Shown: positions 12,408 to 24,429 of the stretch, piece by piece | Numbering within the stretch: position 1 is the first letter of the stretch | Layout: each line of letters starts with the position of its first letter | Origin: Phoronis australis | Taxonomy: Eukaryota > Phoronida > Phoronidae | DNA length: 64,000 nucleotides | Assembly (NCBI GenBank): GCA_002633005.1 | Contig: NMRA01000249.1 | Coordinates: 258,073-322,072, forward strand | Direction of reading: 5' to 3' | Made by a program: the position numbers and the translations under genes | The notes under the pieces: generated by a model | The model's input: the letters and a program-made list of their open reading frames with translations, nothing else | The model's database searches: none | What the model was told of the DNA's origin: nothing

Positions 12408-12593
12408 GTAGGTTTGTAGTTGCGCTGTGTAATGTACATGCATATTTGGTTGACATCATTATAAAACGAATGAGCACAAAAGGTGGAAATATGACAAGAT
12501 AAACGGAATGTTGGAAGACGTACATGTATGCCAGTATCAAATAAAAGCTATCTTATTTTATGAAACACCCGTTTCTCCAAGAATATGAATCAA

Positions 12594-12869
12594 ATGCAGG
12601 CTAACGGGCACGATGGACGCATTGTGTGTCAAAAATTTACCCTCAGATTCGATAAAAAATTACGGAGATTCGGCCTCTACAAAAATCGGGGAAGCAGAAC
12701 CTCCAAAGCAAAGGCAATGGAAAACATGAACAGGCTGCAAGAACGGCAAAATATGTAAATAAGAGACAGATGAGATTAAAACAGGAAGTTCACTGTGTCA
12801 ACTATTCAGGCGAGGAAGAAGGTAGACCCGAAGTTAAGTCACATGACTTTTTCGAGAATATGGAAGCAC
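12594..12869 (+). other. Coding-like stretch of unknown status
   Basis: An ATG at 12,594 opens 54 codons to TAA 12,756. A second, shifted frame then stays open to a donor-like AAG|GTGGGC near 12,869, with protein-like content (KYVNKRQMRLKQEV, then EEEGRPEVKSHDFFENMEAL). The change of frame suggests either a decayed exon or a chance purine-rich run. No family is recognised. Confidence 0.2.
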
Positions 12870-14121
12870 TAAAGGTGGGCTAGGAATAGCAACTAGTTTA
12901 TGGTTTTGTTAGAATTGGATGAACAAAAGATTGGATTGCCAACACTGATGACCACTTTTCTGTAAACCGTACCCAATAGTACTGCAAAGTCAAATTTATG
13001 GATTTTTCGCCCAAGTAATCCCATGGTTCATGGTAAAATATCATATTAATTATATAATACATGTATAATTATATGTGTCCTCGCGACGTTACCTGTGTGG
13101 ATTACATTGTCAGTCGTGACTTATTTTTTAGGATTGCCGTTAAGTTTTGCCGGAGAATGTCCATGTATTGAGAAATTCTTAAATTTTTCTACTTACAAGT
13201 TTGAAAGGATACGAAAACCTGCTTTGATGATTTCAATCAACCATCGTTGTGTCACCTGCTAAGGCATCAATCTTTAAAGATACAAAGAGGAATTATCTAA
13301 AGCGTGTACTCTCTGTGTCATAGGTTGGGTATTACGGTTTTTGGTGGAAGGTTTTTCTCCACCGTTGCCTAGTAACTCATGGTTGGCGTTTTAAAAGAGT
13401 TCGAGTTTCAAATTCCCCCCCAAACTTTTAAGGGTTGTAAAGAGTTAAAGAGCATTTGCTGCAGTTATTGGATGGGAATTTCTTTAACAGGGTGTGTTAT
13501 CCTTTACCATTAAGTCATTAATTGGGTCGCCGGACTATGTATTTTAGTAAGATTACGCAAAAAAGGAAGGTACATGGATAGCTAAACAACAACGTTATAA
13601 ACACCTTCTTAAAGTGTACCCAACATGACTCTAGTACCTCAAAATAAATTTTATTATTATATCTTACTTGATTTCAGTGCCTTTAGTGCACAGCTCATAA
13701 AGAAACACGTAAAAATTGAAAAAATAATAATTATGTACAACGTCATGAGTTGAACCCAAGTCGTTCGGCACACTGTTCAGCTCAGCAACTAAGTGTATAG
13801 AGTGAAGTGAAAGTAAAGTATATTTAGCGTCGAGAAGGTTCGTAGAGTGATGAAAAGATGTGTTTGCGGATGCTGCAGCAACAGCAGTCAGACGGAGAAC
13901 GTCTCGGTGTTCCCGGGACGCCAAAGTTGCGCAGTAGTGGCATCGCTTCGTGCGCCGAACGAGAGTGTGGGACCTCAGCGTGGACCAAGCGATTCTGTCC
14001 GGGGCCACTCTGTGTTCTGCCCACTTTGAGGAGTCGTGTTTCGACTCCAAACAGAGGAGATGTTACGATGAAGGCCTGGTTCAATAAAGGACAATATTTA
14101 CAATTCAGAAACATCGGCTCT

Positions 14122-14373
14122 TTATTCAGGATCGTCTGTTGGATGACTGGGTTGACTGGCCGAGCCCGAGGCCGCTTCTCTCGCGGGAGGATCCAGTTCG
14201 TAAGGCCTCAAAGTAGAAAAGTACGCAGCTGAAAACATATCAAACTCGTTCTCGATTTCGTGCAACCCCATTTCGTCATCCTGGCCACCATTATCGTACG
14301 TTTCTTCATAGTATTTGTTCGTTTCTTGCTCATAATCGTTGTCGCTTTCAAATTCCCTACTCTCAGCCGTTGT
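14122..14373 (-). pseudogene. Acidic C-terminal coding-like segment with overlapping poly(A) signal
   Basis: The minus-strand frame is open for about 83 codons and ends at TAA 14,122-14,124. That stop overlaps an AATAAA hexamer (14,121-14,126). The product is strikingly acidic (DNDYEQETNKYYEETYDN, then GGQDDEMGLHEIENEFD) and then Ser/Pro-rich. No start codon lies near the beginning, so it would be a last exon or a 5'-truncated retrocopy. The family is not recognised. The plus-strand and other minus-strand ORFs over the same DNA look like shadows. Confidence 0.3.
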
Positions 14374-14409
14374 TCAATGCTAGTCGCTAGATCTCTTGTG
14401 TTCAACCCA

Positions 14410-16970
14410 TGATGTCACATGGCGGGAAATGTGAAAATTGGTAAAATTGAAAGAGAAATCAAAATTTCGAGCTAATGACACAAAATAATCATGGATTTGG
14501 TTAAATTTTACGTCATACATTTAGTCTGTGGCCACCGGTAATTCGAAATGTGCAAAAATCCATGGTGTGTTCTGTTTGATATAAATTTTCAAGACAAAAT
14601 CTCAAAAAGCTATATTCATCTTGTTTTCACTTTAAGCAAATGTTATTCTTTTTCGTGAAAATCAGGTGAGACAAATTTCTCATAGCCTCCGATATAAAAG
14701 TGGAAGATGGTAAAAAAACATTTCTTTACCGCGTTTTGGGGAACAGTGCATCTACACACATGTAAAGCCTAGATTTCAAACGTTTTAAATGAATGTGGTC
14801 CGATCAGCCATCTATGAATTATAATTTTTCGATGTTATCAATAGTTGGACATTCATTTTCTCCGTAGACTTGAATAACCCACCAATTCCAGTAACAAGGT
14901 ATCACTGGAATGCACCAAATGTCAAGTAGAAGTGCCTGAACTTGGGCCACTTGTGTGGGAGCCCAACCCTCCGGGATGTACCGTGACTGCAATAAGGCTT
15001 CCTGAGTCAGATGTCTACGGAACATCATTCGTACTCGAACGCATACACGATGAACGTTTAAATAGCAACTTCTAGTAGAACCTATGGAATTAAAAACATT
15101 TTAATACACGGCCTGTCACAGTTTTGGTTGAAACTTTACCAATAGATACCTATCCACCTCAACTGACACCAACTACCATAATACACTCATTGACCCCTCC
15201 GTCTATTTTATAGACCCTTACATTTTTACTTGAAAAATGCAGAAATTTCAGCTTAACGTCGTTGGGTAACACTACTGCAGTAATCCGTGTAGATTACGGA
15301 TTAGTGTTCAATAGTTTTTGGCATGGATAATATTCATTTCCCACTTCAAATTATAATTTTCAAAGAAATAAAGTTACCCTCTTTGTGAGAGCACTTGTTT
15401 TGTCGTACCACGTAATTTAAGTACCCAAACTCAAGCTAATGGACTCGTAAGGCTATAGCAAGCTGTAACGAAATGAAATCTGAAATTTGTAGACTAAGAA
15501 TAAAAGTTACAACAATCAAGGTCAAAATATGGGTTTTTTGACTTCATGCATAGAAATTTAACTGTGCATGGGCACATTTGGATGTTAAGTGTCGAACGCT
15601 TGTTGTAATTGTTCAGTAATATAAAATACAAACAATGACTGGAAGTTTTTAACTGGCAGTATAGAGACGTTATTTAACAGGAAGTCTAATATTGTCGACA
15701 GTTTCTTTTCTCTCAGACTGATTGGTCTTATCAGGGTTATCATCGGATTCTTAGTGCAGAAGGTAATGTCAGCAGGTGACACGTTCTTTGTGACCATACA
15801 GTATTGTGGAACATCTTGTTCATGGAAATGTGGCTGCTGTGGTGTGAATATTTAAAGCCGACTTGAGCGGTAACACTTGGAAATTTGGATCCTACAATAT
15901 ATTAAGAGCATCGCACTGGGCCCATCAATTCCATAAATTGTGAAATGTAACAAACTGTTAGGCGTATTGGTTTGTTTTTGCCTACGTCACCGCCAGAATT
16001 ACCATTTTTAATGCAAACAGCTTCGAATAACAACCGCAAGCAATGGTGTTCTATTGACCTTTTGACGCAATATGGCGTGAAAAGGCAGCTTCACCTAACA
16101 TTTGCGTTATTAAACTCGCGTTTTCTTATTTTGCTAAAGCTTTGCTAGGAGTACCTGGTTTGCTCAATGCATCTAAAATTCCGTTTCAAATAAGGCTTTA
16201 AAAAGGTATTTTCATGAAACTATTCACACGAGGTGGTACGATCTACCGGAAATGTGACTGAGCCAGTTTTTGAATACGAACCCACGCTGGCTGGAGTGGG
16301 CGTGTTTGGTATATTGCTACGTTGTAGATGCACGGATGCCCATTCCATTGGTGAACTATGGGTATTGACAGACACACGTGTGATCAAATGGGATAAACTT
16401 TATTTGAGGACACTACAAGGCAGTAGGTGTCCGCCCTGAATGCATTTGAAACACAGGCATTTCCATGGGCTTCTATTGAAGAGAGCTTGTTGCGGTCAAC
16501 TTCTAATAAAACTGAGTCTAAGTGGACACTGCACGAGGGCAAACGGAACTCCAAATATGCTCATGACGCAAAAGCGTTCTGGACAACTGACGAAGGTACC
16601 CCTGCAGTCATGGCTGAACAGATGAAGTTGACAAGAAATGGCCAGAGAAGAACGTTTTAAATGAGATGTCTGGCTAAAAGAGAACGAGATCAGCGGCTTC
16701 TTTTCGCGCTGGGCTTAATCCTCTCAGGCTGGCTGCTGAATGGGGACATGCACACGGTGAAAGGAGAAAGCTTAAAATCCAAATTTTTGCTTGTTTTGAA
16801 TATGGGTTAATACTGGAAAGTTCTATCGTTGTCTTGTCCTGTTGGTTGATTGTCGCGATTTAAAATGCACAAACCTTTCTTAATGTTCGCTGTATGTTCA
16901 TACATTTTGATTTGTTCCGTAAATTGTCTCATGAGTATATTCTGCTGTGAAAAGAATGAAAAAATGATAT
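14410..16970. other. No gene recognised
   Basis: AT-rich sequence without supported exons or clear repeats. If the 12,096 exon belongs to the transporter, this stretch is part of its first intron. Short frames at 16,233-16,660 show no recognisable domain. Confidence 0.5.
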
Positions 16971-16977
16971 GTAAATT

Positions 16978-17070
16978 TGGTATTTCGGGGGGCGAATGTC
17001 TGACGGGAAAAATCCTGCCAAATACTCTGTCACCGACCCCGCAAACTCAAAATCTTGGATACGCCCCTGC
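16978..17070 (-). mobile_element. MITE family B copy (CAGGGGCGGATCCAGGATTTT end)
   Basis: Read on the minus strand it begins CAGGGGCGTATCCAAGATTT, passes through TTTGGCAGGATTTTTCCCGT and continues to ATTCGCCCCCCG. The copy at 38,404 on the plus strand has the same blocks in the same order (TTTGCCAGGATTTTTCCCAT, then GATTCGCACCCCC). Confidence 0.65.
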
Positions 17071-17889
17071 ACTATATCACCAACCTCTGTAGAAAGGATT
17101 ACTGTTCTGTGAAGAATGTCGTACTTGCAAATGTTTGAATACAGGTGCAAGGACCATCACTTGGATGCTCATATTCAAACCGTACTGAGCAGTTAATAGC
17201 TCTCTCTACCTAGCGATAAAGTCAAAATACCGAATCACAATTGAAGGGCCATGGTCGTTATCGGAAATTTTAAGATGGAATTTTCATGGTTAAAATTCGT
17301 GATTCAATTAAAACTCATTTAACAATCCAGATGTTCACCCAACGGTGGATTCCCTGCCCGTTGCGGCGTCGGCAAGTCGTCTGACTCCATCGTGAGTCAC
17401 TAAATGAATCATATGGCTTGCGGTGGACGACATTTCCAGCTCTGGTCAACGTAACCATGGATGCTCGCTAGACCGTTTTATCTCTCGGCAAATACCAGAC
17501 AAGGTACATGTACATGCGCATAACCCAGCTTAAATGCACTGCGAAGTCGCTATAAGCATCTCTCGGCTCAAACTAATTACCCACGCATTCATTGCGTCAT
17601 AAACAAAAATAGTTTTCAGAACAAGTCGCGTACTTGCAAATATATGAGCATGGCAATTGTTTTCCAATTATGTATTTTTATTTTCACATACCTTGTTCTC
17701 AGCACGTGGGAAAAATTGCAAAGCATCACTGATCAACTTCAAGTGTGATAAGAAATCACGTTAAACACGTCTTACCCTGTATATACAAAATAAGAACACT
17801 AGTAACTGTGGTCGGATTTTTTTTCGTTTTGGGACCGCTCTTAACTGAATTGTTACACTTGTAATGAATCTAGCAATACCTTTTAAAGG

Positions 17890-18134
17890 CATGCGAACAC
17901 CCGGGGGTGAAGGCTCGAATTAGCCTCAATATTTGGCGAAGTGGGCAAAAAGGTTCGCCTCAAAGAAACAAAAAGTCCGAAAAAAGTAGATAACGAGACA
18001 AAAGTCCACTAAAAATGCAGGAACTACTAAAATTCGGTGCATGCACGATTCAGAGCTCTGAACGTACCCCCTTTTTAGTAGGAGGTGCACGTGCTTAAAA
18101 ATACGTGCCCCATTTTAGGCTGGGTGCGCTCGTG
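17890..18134 (-). mobile_element. MITE family A copy 2, with AAAGG target duplication
   Basis: The ends CATGCGAACACCC and GGGTGCGCTCGTG are inverted relative to each other and flanked by AAAGG on both sides (17,885-17,889 and 18,135-18,139). The interior is the reverse complement of the copy at 8,291, including the blocks equivalent to GTACGTTCAGAGCT and the GAGACAAAAGTCC side. Confidence 0.75.
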
Positions 18135-19734
18135 AAAGGCTAAGTGGCTGTTGTATGTTTCCGGCGACGGTCACAGACAGAAGGGTATCATAATAGAATC
18201 ATGGTTTGCTAGCAATGGTACATTCAATTGGGCGTATTTTTCACGGAAGTCATTATTGGTATATGTGCTGATATGGGATTATCCATAATGAAAAGCCTTA
18301 AAGACAGCCTCATTTTAAATTCCCAAACAAAAAGGGAAATTAGGCTGCTGGGATTATTTTTCATCGGAAACACGTTAGGTGCGTAGATTATAACCCGGAC
18401 GAGAAGCCAGATCGCGTGTTGCGTAGCCCGACCTTGGGCCAAAACAACCGTCTCCCAGTGGTATTGCGGGTAAGTCAATCGTCGGTCACGAGAATGCAAG
18501 CACTGTTTTTTTTTACTTTTATACGAAGTTTGGTCTATACTTTAACGAAGTAGAAAACGTCAATTAGGCATAAAACCGGAAGTCCGAAATCGTTGATGTT
18601 TGACAATACAGCATCTTATAAATAATCACAAGATTTGCGTTTGAACGAAATTATGATTCGGGTTGGAAAAATGGAGATGCGTTGTTAACGGCGGGTGACA
18701 TGTGAAACAGCTCTCTCGAGCGCTTTAACATTGCCTGACGCAGACCGTAATCATCAGATAGCCATGATTTGAGTAGAATGCGCAATCTTCCTTGAAGCTT
18801 GCCATGTTGTACTTAAGGTCTGTAATGAACGTTGGCAGCATCACACTCATTCAGTCATTTTAATGTAGAGTGTACCTACCGACATCGCAACACTTGTCGG
18901 GTTCTTTCCACAAGTAAACGTATGCTGCTGGTTACTGTGCTACACCATTATGATTGCGTAACTCATCATTTAAATAAAGGGAAAGATAATCTCTTATTAA
19001 TAAAATTTGAGATGCAACGTCGACACCAATTGCCAAAATTCAATGGGCAAGTATCAGGTCTTGGTGTGCTTCTCTTGTTAATAAACTAGGGAGTGTCAAT
19101 CATCCAATATAGTTTACTACCTCCACTAAAGAAGAGAGTACAAAAATAGACCAATGGCTCGATCAGCAGGTCTATGAAACAATCTTAAATAGTAACGTGG
19201 CTATGTTCCCCAAACTTTGACGGCATTTTTAACCTTGTGACAACATCTATCATTCTTTTCAGTGTGGTATTCTCCTTGCTGTGTTCGTTTTTGAGTAACT
19301 ATTTGGCACTGTTTCATGCAACCACTCCTAGATCTCTTGTTTGTAAACGATAACACTCATAAAAAAGATAAACGTCAGGTGGTTGTTTTGATACTCCCGT
19401 GGGAACGGCTTTTCAAGTTCATTAGAGTGCAAATAAAGTATAGTGTGAAACACAGTGACTAAAACATGCGGTCTAATAAATGCGCTGTCAGTTTCAGTTT
19501 CAAGATATTTTTCGGTAGTTTTACAACAAGGTCCAAGTACTTTAAAAATTGTCAAACATCCCAAATTCCTGGTCAAAACAGCCATTAGTACATCTGCAGC
19601 AGGTTGCAAACCGTGTTCAGACCGAGGATCTGTGAAAGATATGTTTTGGTGGAGTGATATACTGGCCCTTTTCCGGGACGAACGGGTTGTGCACACCCGT
19701 ATACGATCTGTAAACAGTATTGGGTTTACGGAAA

Positions 19735-19812
19735 AGGAAGCAGTTTGGCCTGTGTGATGAGTTTGTCCTTCGTTTGGCCAAGTCGTGGGTTTGAGTCCCA
19801 GTGAGGCACTCT
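19735..19812 (+). mobile_element. Possible tRNA-derived SINE fragment
   Basis: A B-box-like GGTTTGAGTCC is present at 19,788-19,798 within GTGGGTTTGAGTCCCAGTG. The A-box is not convincing. This is a tRNA-like relic at best. Confidence 0.3.
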
Positions 19813-22263
19813 GCGTTAGGTCTCCAGCTCCACAGCTCAGCTTTAACTAGACTAGTAATGCATAAAATGGTCCCAGGCAGACAGTGCAGTGGGCCAACAT
19901 GAGCGACCTGCACACGACTTGTACAGCGTGTTCGATGCCGCCTGCAATTATTATCTAGCAAAATGAGGAAATGTTGGGGAAGGTAAGGATATTTTGGAGA
20001 CTTTCGCACGTAAAGCTATTTTTAATCTTTTATGGAGAAATTGTACATGTACAGTATCGCCTCAAATCAACCTCAACATTGAATTTAAGACGATCGAGCA
20101 ACACGCCTAAGGTATTTGAAAGGCCCAACATTATGGGGTATCTGGTAGAGACTGGTAGTTGCTTTTTTGAATGCTGTGCAATTAATTTCCTATCCAGTCC
20201 TGCCGTCCCAGTAAAACAGCCTACATTTTAAGCATATATTTTGAACAAAAGTTTCACACGTACATGTAAATATACTGTACACGACAGCCATTAGCACGGA
20301 ACCAGTGTGGTACATGTAGTCTTGAGGTGAAAATGGCGTCTCGGTTTTCGCCGGTTTGCAATCCGCGTAAAATACTGGCATTTTTGCACAACAGCATGGG
20401 CGAAGTTTTAACCAAATCGAATAGTTGATGAACTTCCGGAAGAATTGTTCTGAAAAAAGGAAACGAAGTGATGAATTAAATGCAGTGCTTTCTAACAATG
20501 CAAAATTACAATTAATCCGACAATTTATCATTACAGAGCAGATGTTTTGAACATATTAGCTGTATTTGAATGAATAAGCGTATTCATGACAACGAAGTTT
20601 CTTGGATATTTAAATAACGGTTTAAGGATTGAACTGCTATTACGCAAATTCTACCCAGATAATGGTCGTTTTAAGCAAATAAAACTATCGGCGATTGCAT
20701 TATCCTCTGTTAATCTTGACATCTTATGGTCTTATCAGTAACTGTGCTCATTTAAAATCCCGTTTAAAGCATTTACCTGCCCGTGTACAATCGAGTAATA
20801 AATTAATAAATTTTTATATGCTCGTTTCAGGCTCTTCAAACGAAGAATACAGCTACTTCGGTAAGTGTTTGAGTGGCACAGCCTACTCGATTTATTGCAC
20901 CTGTGCTCGCTGTATACGTAAATTACTGTAAATCCAGGTACATCGTGCGGTTTACTTTGAAAACATTTGGTAGACAACGACTCACTCCTTATTGAGAACG
21001 CACACTGTGAATAGACGCAAGTAATTACTTTTGAAATGGTCGACTCTAGAGCAGAGGTCACATGTTCAAAAATGACGACATGTCTATGAATCCTCAGAAC
21101 TGTAAAAAAACAGCAGAACAACGGTCGACCACCCCACACAATATTTTCAGTTTTGTGGAGTAGAGTAAAGGCTGGTGCTCACAGACACTGAAATCAGTTC
21201 AGTTTTGCAACGTACAACCGCCTTCAGAGCTTGGTGGAGCTCGGTGACTCCTCAACTATAGTTGTAAACGTACAACCAAAACAACCGTTCAGCATAACAA
21301 AGCATCCGTCCTTCGGCGAATCCGATATAATTCGCAGAGCCGAAAAGGAGTGCGATCACGGTCGAAGAAAAAGCAAACCAAAAAACAAAACAAAACAAAC
21401 AAATGGAGCAAGAGGTTTTATCTTTTGACAACGCTGCAATTTTGACACGCATAATGCTTACTACCATAATGTCACACGCAAGTCGGAGGTGTGGCTGTTG
21501 CACTTGGAGCCCGTGATCCTAGTTCTGACATTCTAGCTGCTGTGACGACTTCTGCGCATGATCCTAAATTGCTCAAGAAACATAGGGAACGGGTACATGT
21601 AATTAATGTCAAACTCTTATCCAATCGTACACTGTATATTCATAACTGTTCGTGTTGGAACTACTGTAAAGATCCTTTGGTATAATTTCTGATACGCATA
21701 ATATGAGATGGTTATCACGCGATGCAAACTTGAAAGTAATTTCTTTCCCAATTGATTTGCAGGCAAACCGTTCCAGAAATACGTTGTCTCAGGTTATAAC
21801 TAACACTAAATGTAAGCTGACTGAATGTATGAATATAATGTACATGTATGTATGAAGTGTGTTATCAATGTAAAGCATCTGGTAAGAACAGACTGTTCCA
21901 TCGACCAGTGATACTCATCTGACTTAACGTCTATGGAAAGTGAATTATTACATGACATGTTTCGTTGCTGTTTACTTCTGAAGTTGTTAATTTTGACCGC
22001 CATTGACTCTGGCCTCTTGCTGCTCAACAGCGTTTTTTACAAGATTTTCAAAAAAAGATTACGAATATCATCGAAGGGTGGCTGCCTTTCTCAAAGTTTT
22101 GGCAAAAACACAAAAAGAAACCAAACAAAAAACAACACTTAGGCATTCATTGTTTTTCAATTTTGTCAATTTAACGATGAGATATTTCATCAACGTTCTT
22201 GAAGAACATAATTTAAATCTTAATGACTGTTTGTCGTTGAATAAAATGTTATCATTATTCCAG

Positions 22264-22308
22264 CCATCGTCAGCCAACGGTACGACAGACAACAATAAAG
22301 GAGTTGTG
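22264..22308 (+). CDS. Candidate small upstream exon of the SLC6 transporter
   Basis: A 45-nt stretch sits between an acceptor (TTATTCCAG) and a consensus donor (GTG|GTGAGT). It encodes 15 hydrophilic residues (PSSANGTTDNNKGVV) with phase 0 at both ends. It therefore fits between the 12,096 exon and the 24,243 exon without changing frame. Such linkers are typical of the cytosolic N-terminus of SLC6 proteins. The call rests on splice-site fit only. Confidence 0.5.
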
Positions 22309-23754
22309 GTGAGTAACAATCTTATAAATACTAAACATTTATCATAAAAAAAACTGATTCATACCATCCCCCTGTCCCCACGGACATTACCGATCACCTC
22401 TTTGGCGTGCCGTTTTTATGGACAAGTCGGCCAGTTTTCCTTTGAAATGTTTGCTTACCCCTCACAATGTCTTAAATCAACCGATGTAAGGGCTAACAGC
22501 ACAGTCAAAGTTAATCTTTTCCCTGGGAGCTTATTCCTGCCGCAAGGTCGGGAGTTCTTTCGTTAAAAAGGTCGCAATGTTTGTTGACTGACGTAATGCC
22601 CAAAAACATCTCTAAGTTGACTGCTCGGTCCGATGACTACAGTAGCTGTAAACTTCAGCCCGTATTTTACTCCCTGTCGTTGACGACGTCTCATTTTATA
22701 AATACTTACAGACTCTAGCTTAGAAATCACAATTAGTGGGTTTCCTAAGGTAATTCCATGTAATGGTTTTACTGAAATTATCTGATCGTAGGCGTGGGAC
22801 CTGAATGTGGAAGTTCCCGGTGCATGCCTGTTCTGAAACCATTTGCCAAAACTGATTTCAGAATTAAGGTAGGGGTATAGGCCTAATGAGTGAAATGACT
22901 GGAAGTGTTCAAATTGTGTAGGTGGGTCTTATAATCGTTACCATGCCTGCAGTCACAGAAAGCTGAACTCACTTTAATCTGCGTTTTTCCAAAATTTGTT
23001 CCTAGGTTTTGCAATCTCAAGAAATATTTCCTCCCTGGATTGAGCGCTATTCCTGTGCAGAGGTAGAAACATAAATTGCATTAAAGGCATACTTTTCAAA
23101 ATGTCAAGCACTCCTCAGATGATTAACAAGGGAAGCCCACCCAGCACTGATAGTTGACCTTTTGTTGTCAGCTTTACAACTAAAATGCAACAATACAATT
23201 GTTCTGCCTAACAATGGTAAATTACATAATATCAAGGATAGAGATATGAAGCTGGGTATATGAAGTTCTATAACCAGTGTTGCCTTACCTTGAGGTGAGA
23301 CTTGCACCATGCTATGTTATGGGGTTATGATTGCTCGTGGAATACGCATTGTGGCAATTTCAAGCAAAGCCCTGAAATGTAGAAGCTTTTATAAAGCTGT
23401 CTCAGATCCACCCCTGTTGTCTGTTAAAGTACCGCCTTATTTTCAAACAGTTCTGCGTTATTTTGTGTTTGCTTGCTTTGATCTTAACAACATTTTTGCT
23501 TTAGTTACGTTTTATGTACAGTGTATATTAACACTACGACTTACGTTATTTTACACTGTACATTTTTGACGTCAACAACATAGCCTACGCCTGCAGCTTG
23601 CAGACCTCAAACTCATAGAGCTTGTAGGCCCGCGTGGCGATAATTGTGAACGGTCCCTTTTTGATCCTGGCATCTCTCTAACGCAAAGAAATCACGCTTT
23701 ATCTAGTATGAGGCGTACACGACCTGCGGTTGGAGTCTCATCTGTGCACTCAAA

Positions 23755-24150
23755 AGTGAAATGGAAATTAGTTTTGACATTTTCCGAAGTTCTTTTTTGT
23801 ATGTACTCAAGATATATATTCTCGATTATTCTGTACTAGCTGAATATTATGGTTTCATTAGACTACTATCAATTCCAATTTTGCACTTGGTGATCTCTAA
23901 ATTCACGCCTCAAATTCGAGTAATAACTCATGATTTCGAGTAAAAGCTCGGAATTTCGAGTTCAAACTTGATCTGATAGCTTTATATGTAGGGTCAACAA
24001 AAAGTGCAAATTGGATTAGGTAATCGTCCTCCTAAACCATGATGTACTCTTGCAAAACATACATGTAAAAGACACGCGTCTTGAGTTCACACAAAATTTA
24101 GACGAAACTTTAAAATTATTTCGGGTTCGATTTCAAGTGCAACCATTATA
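23755..24150 (+). mobile_element. MITE family C copy 1 (long imperfect TIRs)
   Basis: Shares wording with copies at 31,150 and 37,078: a left side with TTTTGACATTTTC, TACTCAAGAT and a TATTCT block, a middle with TCGAGTAATAACTCATG, and a right end TTATTTCGGGTTCGATTTCAAG that pairs imperfectly with the left. It is the most diverged of the three copies and ends about 90 bp before the TM1 exon. Confidence 0.5.
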
Positions 24151-24242
24151 CCCCCGGAGGGCGCGTTGATGGCTGTTTAAGTCTGCTTTATATTCTGTCA
24201 AAACAATTCTGAAATAATGACCGTCGTCCTTGACTAACCCAG

Positions 24243-24429
24243 AATGAAGCGTTCGAAGGTGATTTGGAAGTTGGTTCAAAGGAAGAGCACGGATTCTTTC
24301 AAGAGGATGAGAATGAAGAACGCGGCAATTGGTCTGGAAAGCTTGATTTCATCATGGCTTGCCTCGGATATGCTGTTGGCTTGGGGAACGTGTGGAGATT
24401 TCCATACATATGTTACCAAAACGGAGGAG
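24243..24429 (+). CDS. SLC6 exon: N-terminal acidic stretch and TM1
   Basis: Follows the acceptor CTAACCCAG, with an in-frame TGA just before it, so it is not a first exon. It encodes an acidic cytosolic run, then [10 protein letters not shown] and the TM1 signature [17 protein letters not shown]. It ends in phase 1 at G|GTAATT. Confidence 0.95.

Noticed and set aside
16233-16660. Overlapping plus-strand ORFs near a family B element
   Set aside because: No domain, frames overlap, and no splice partners; not enough to call a gene.
19455-20009. ORFs of 100-130 codons on both strands
   Set aside because: Mutually antisense and spanning a tRNA-like fragment; no family resemblance.
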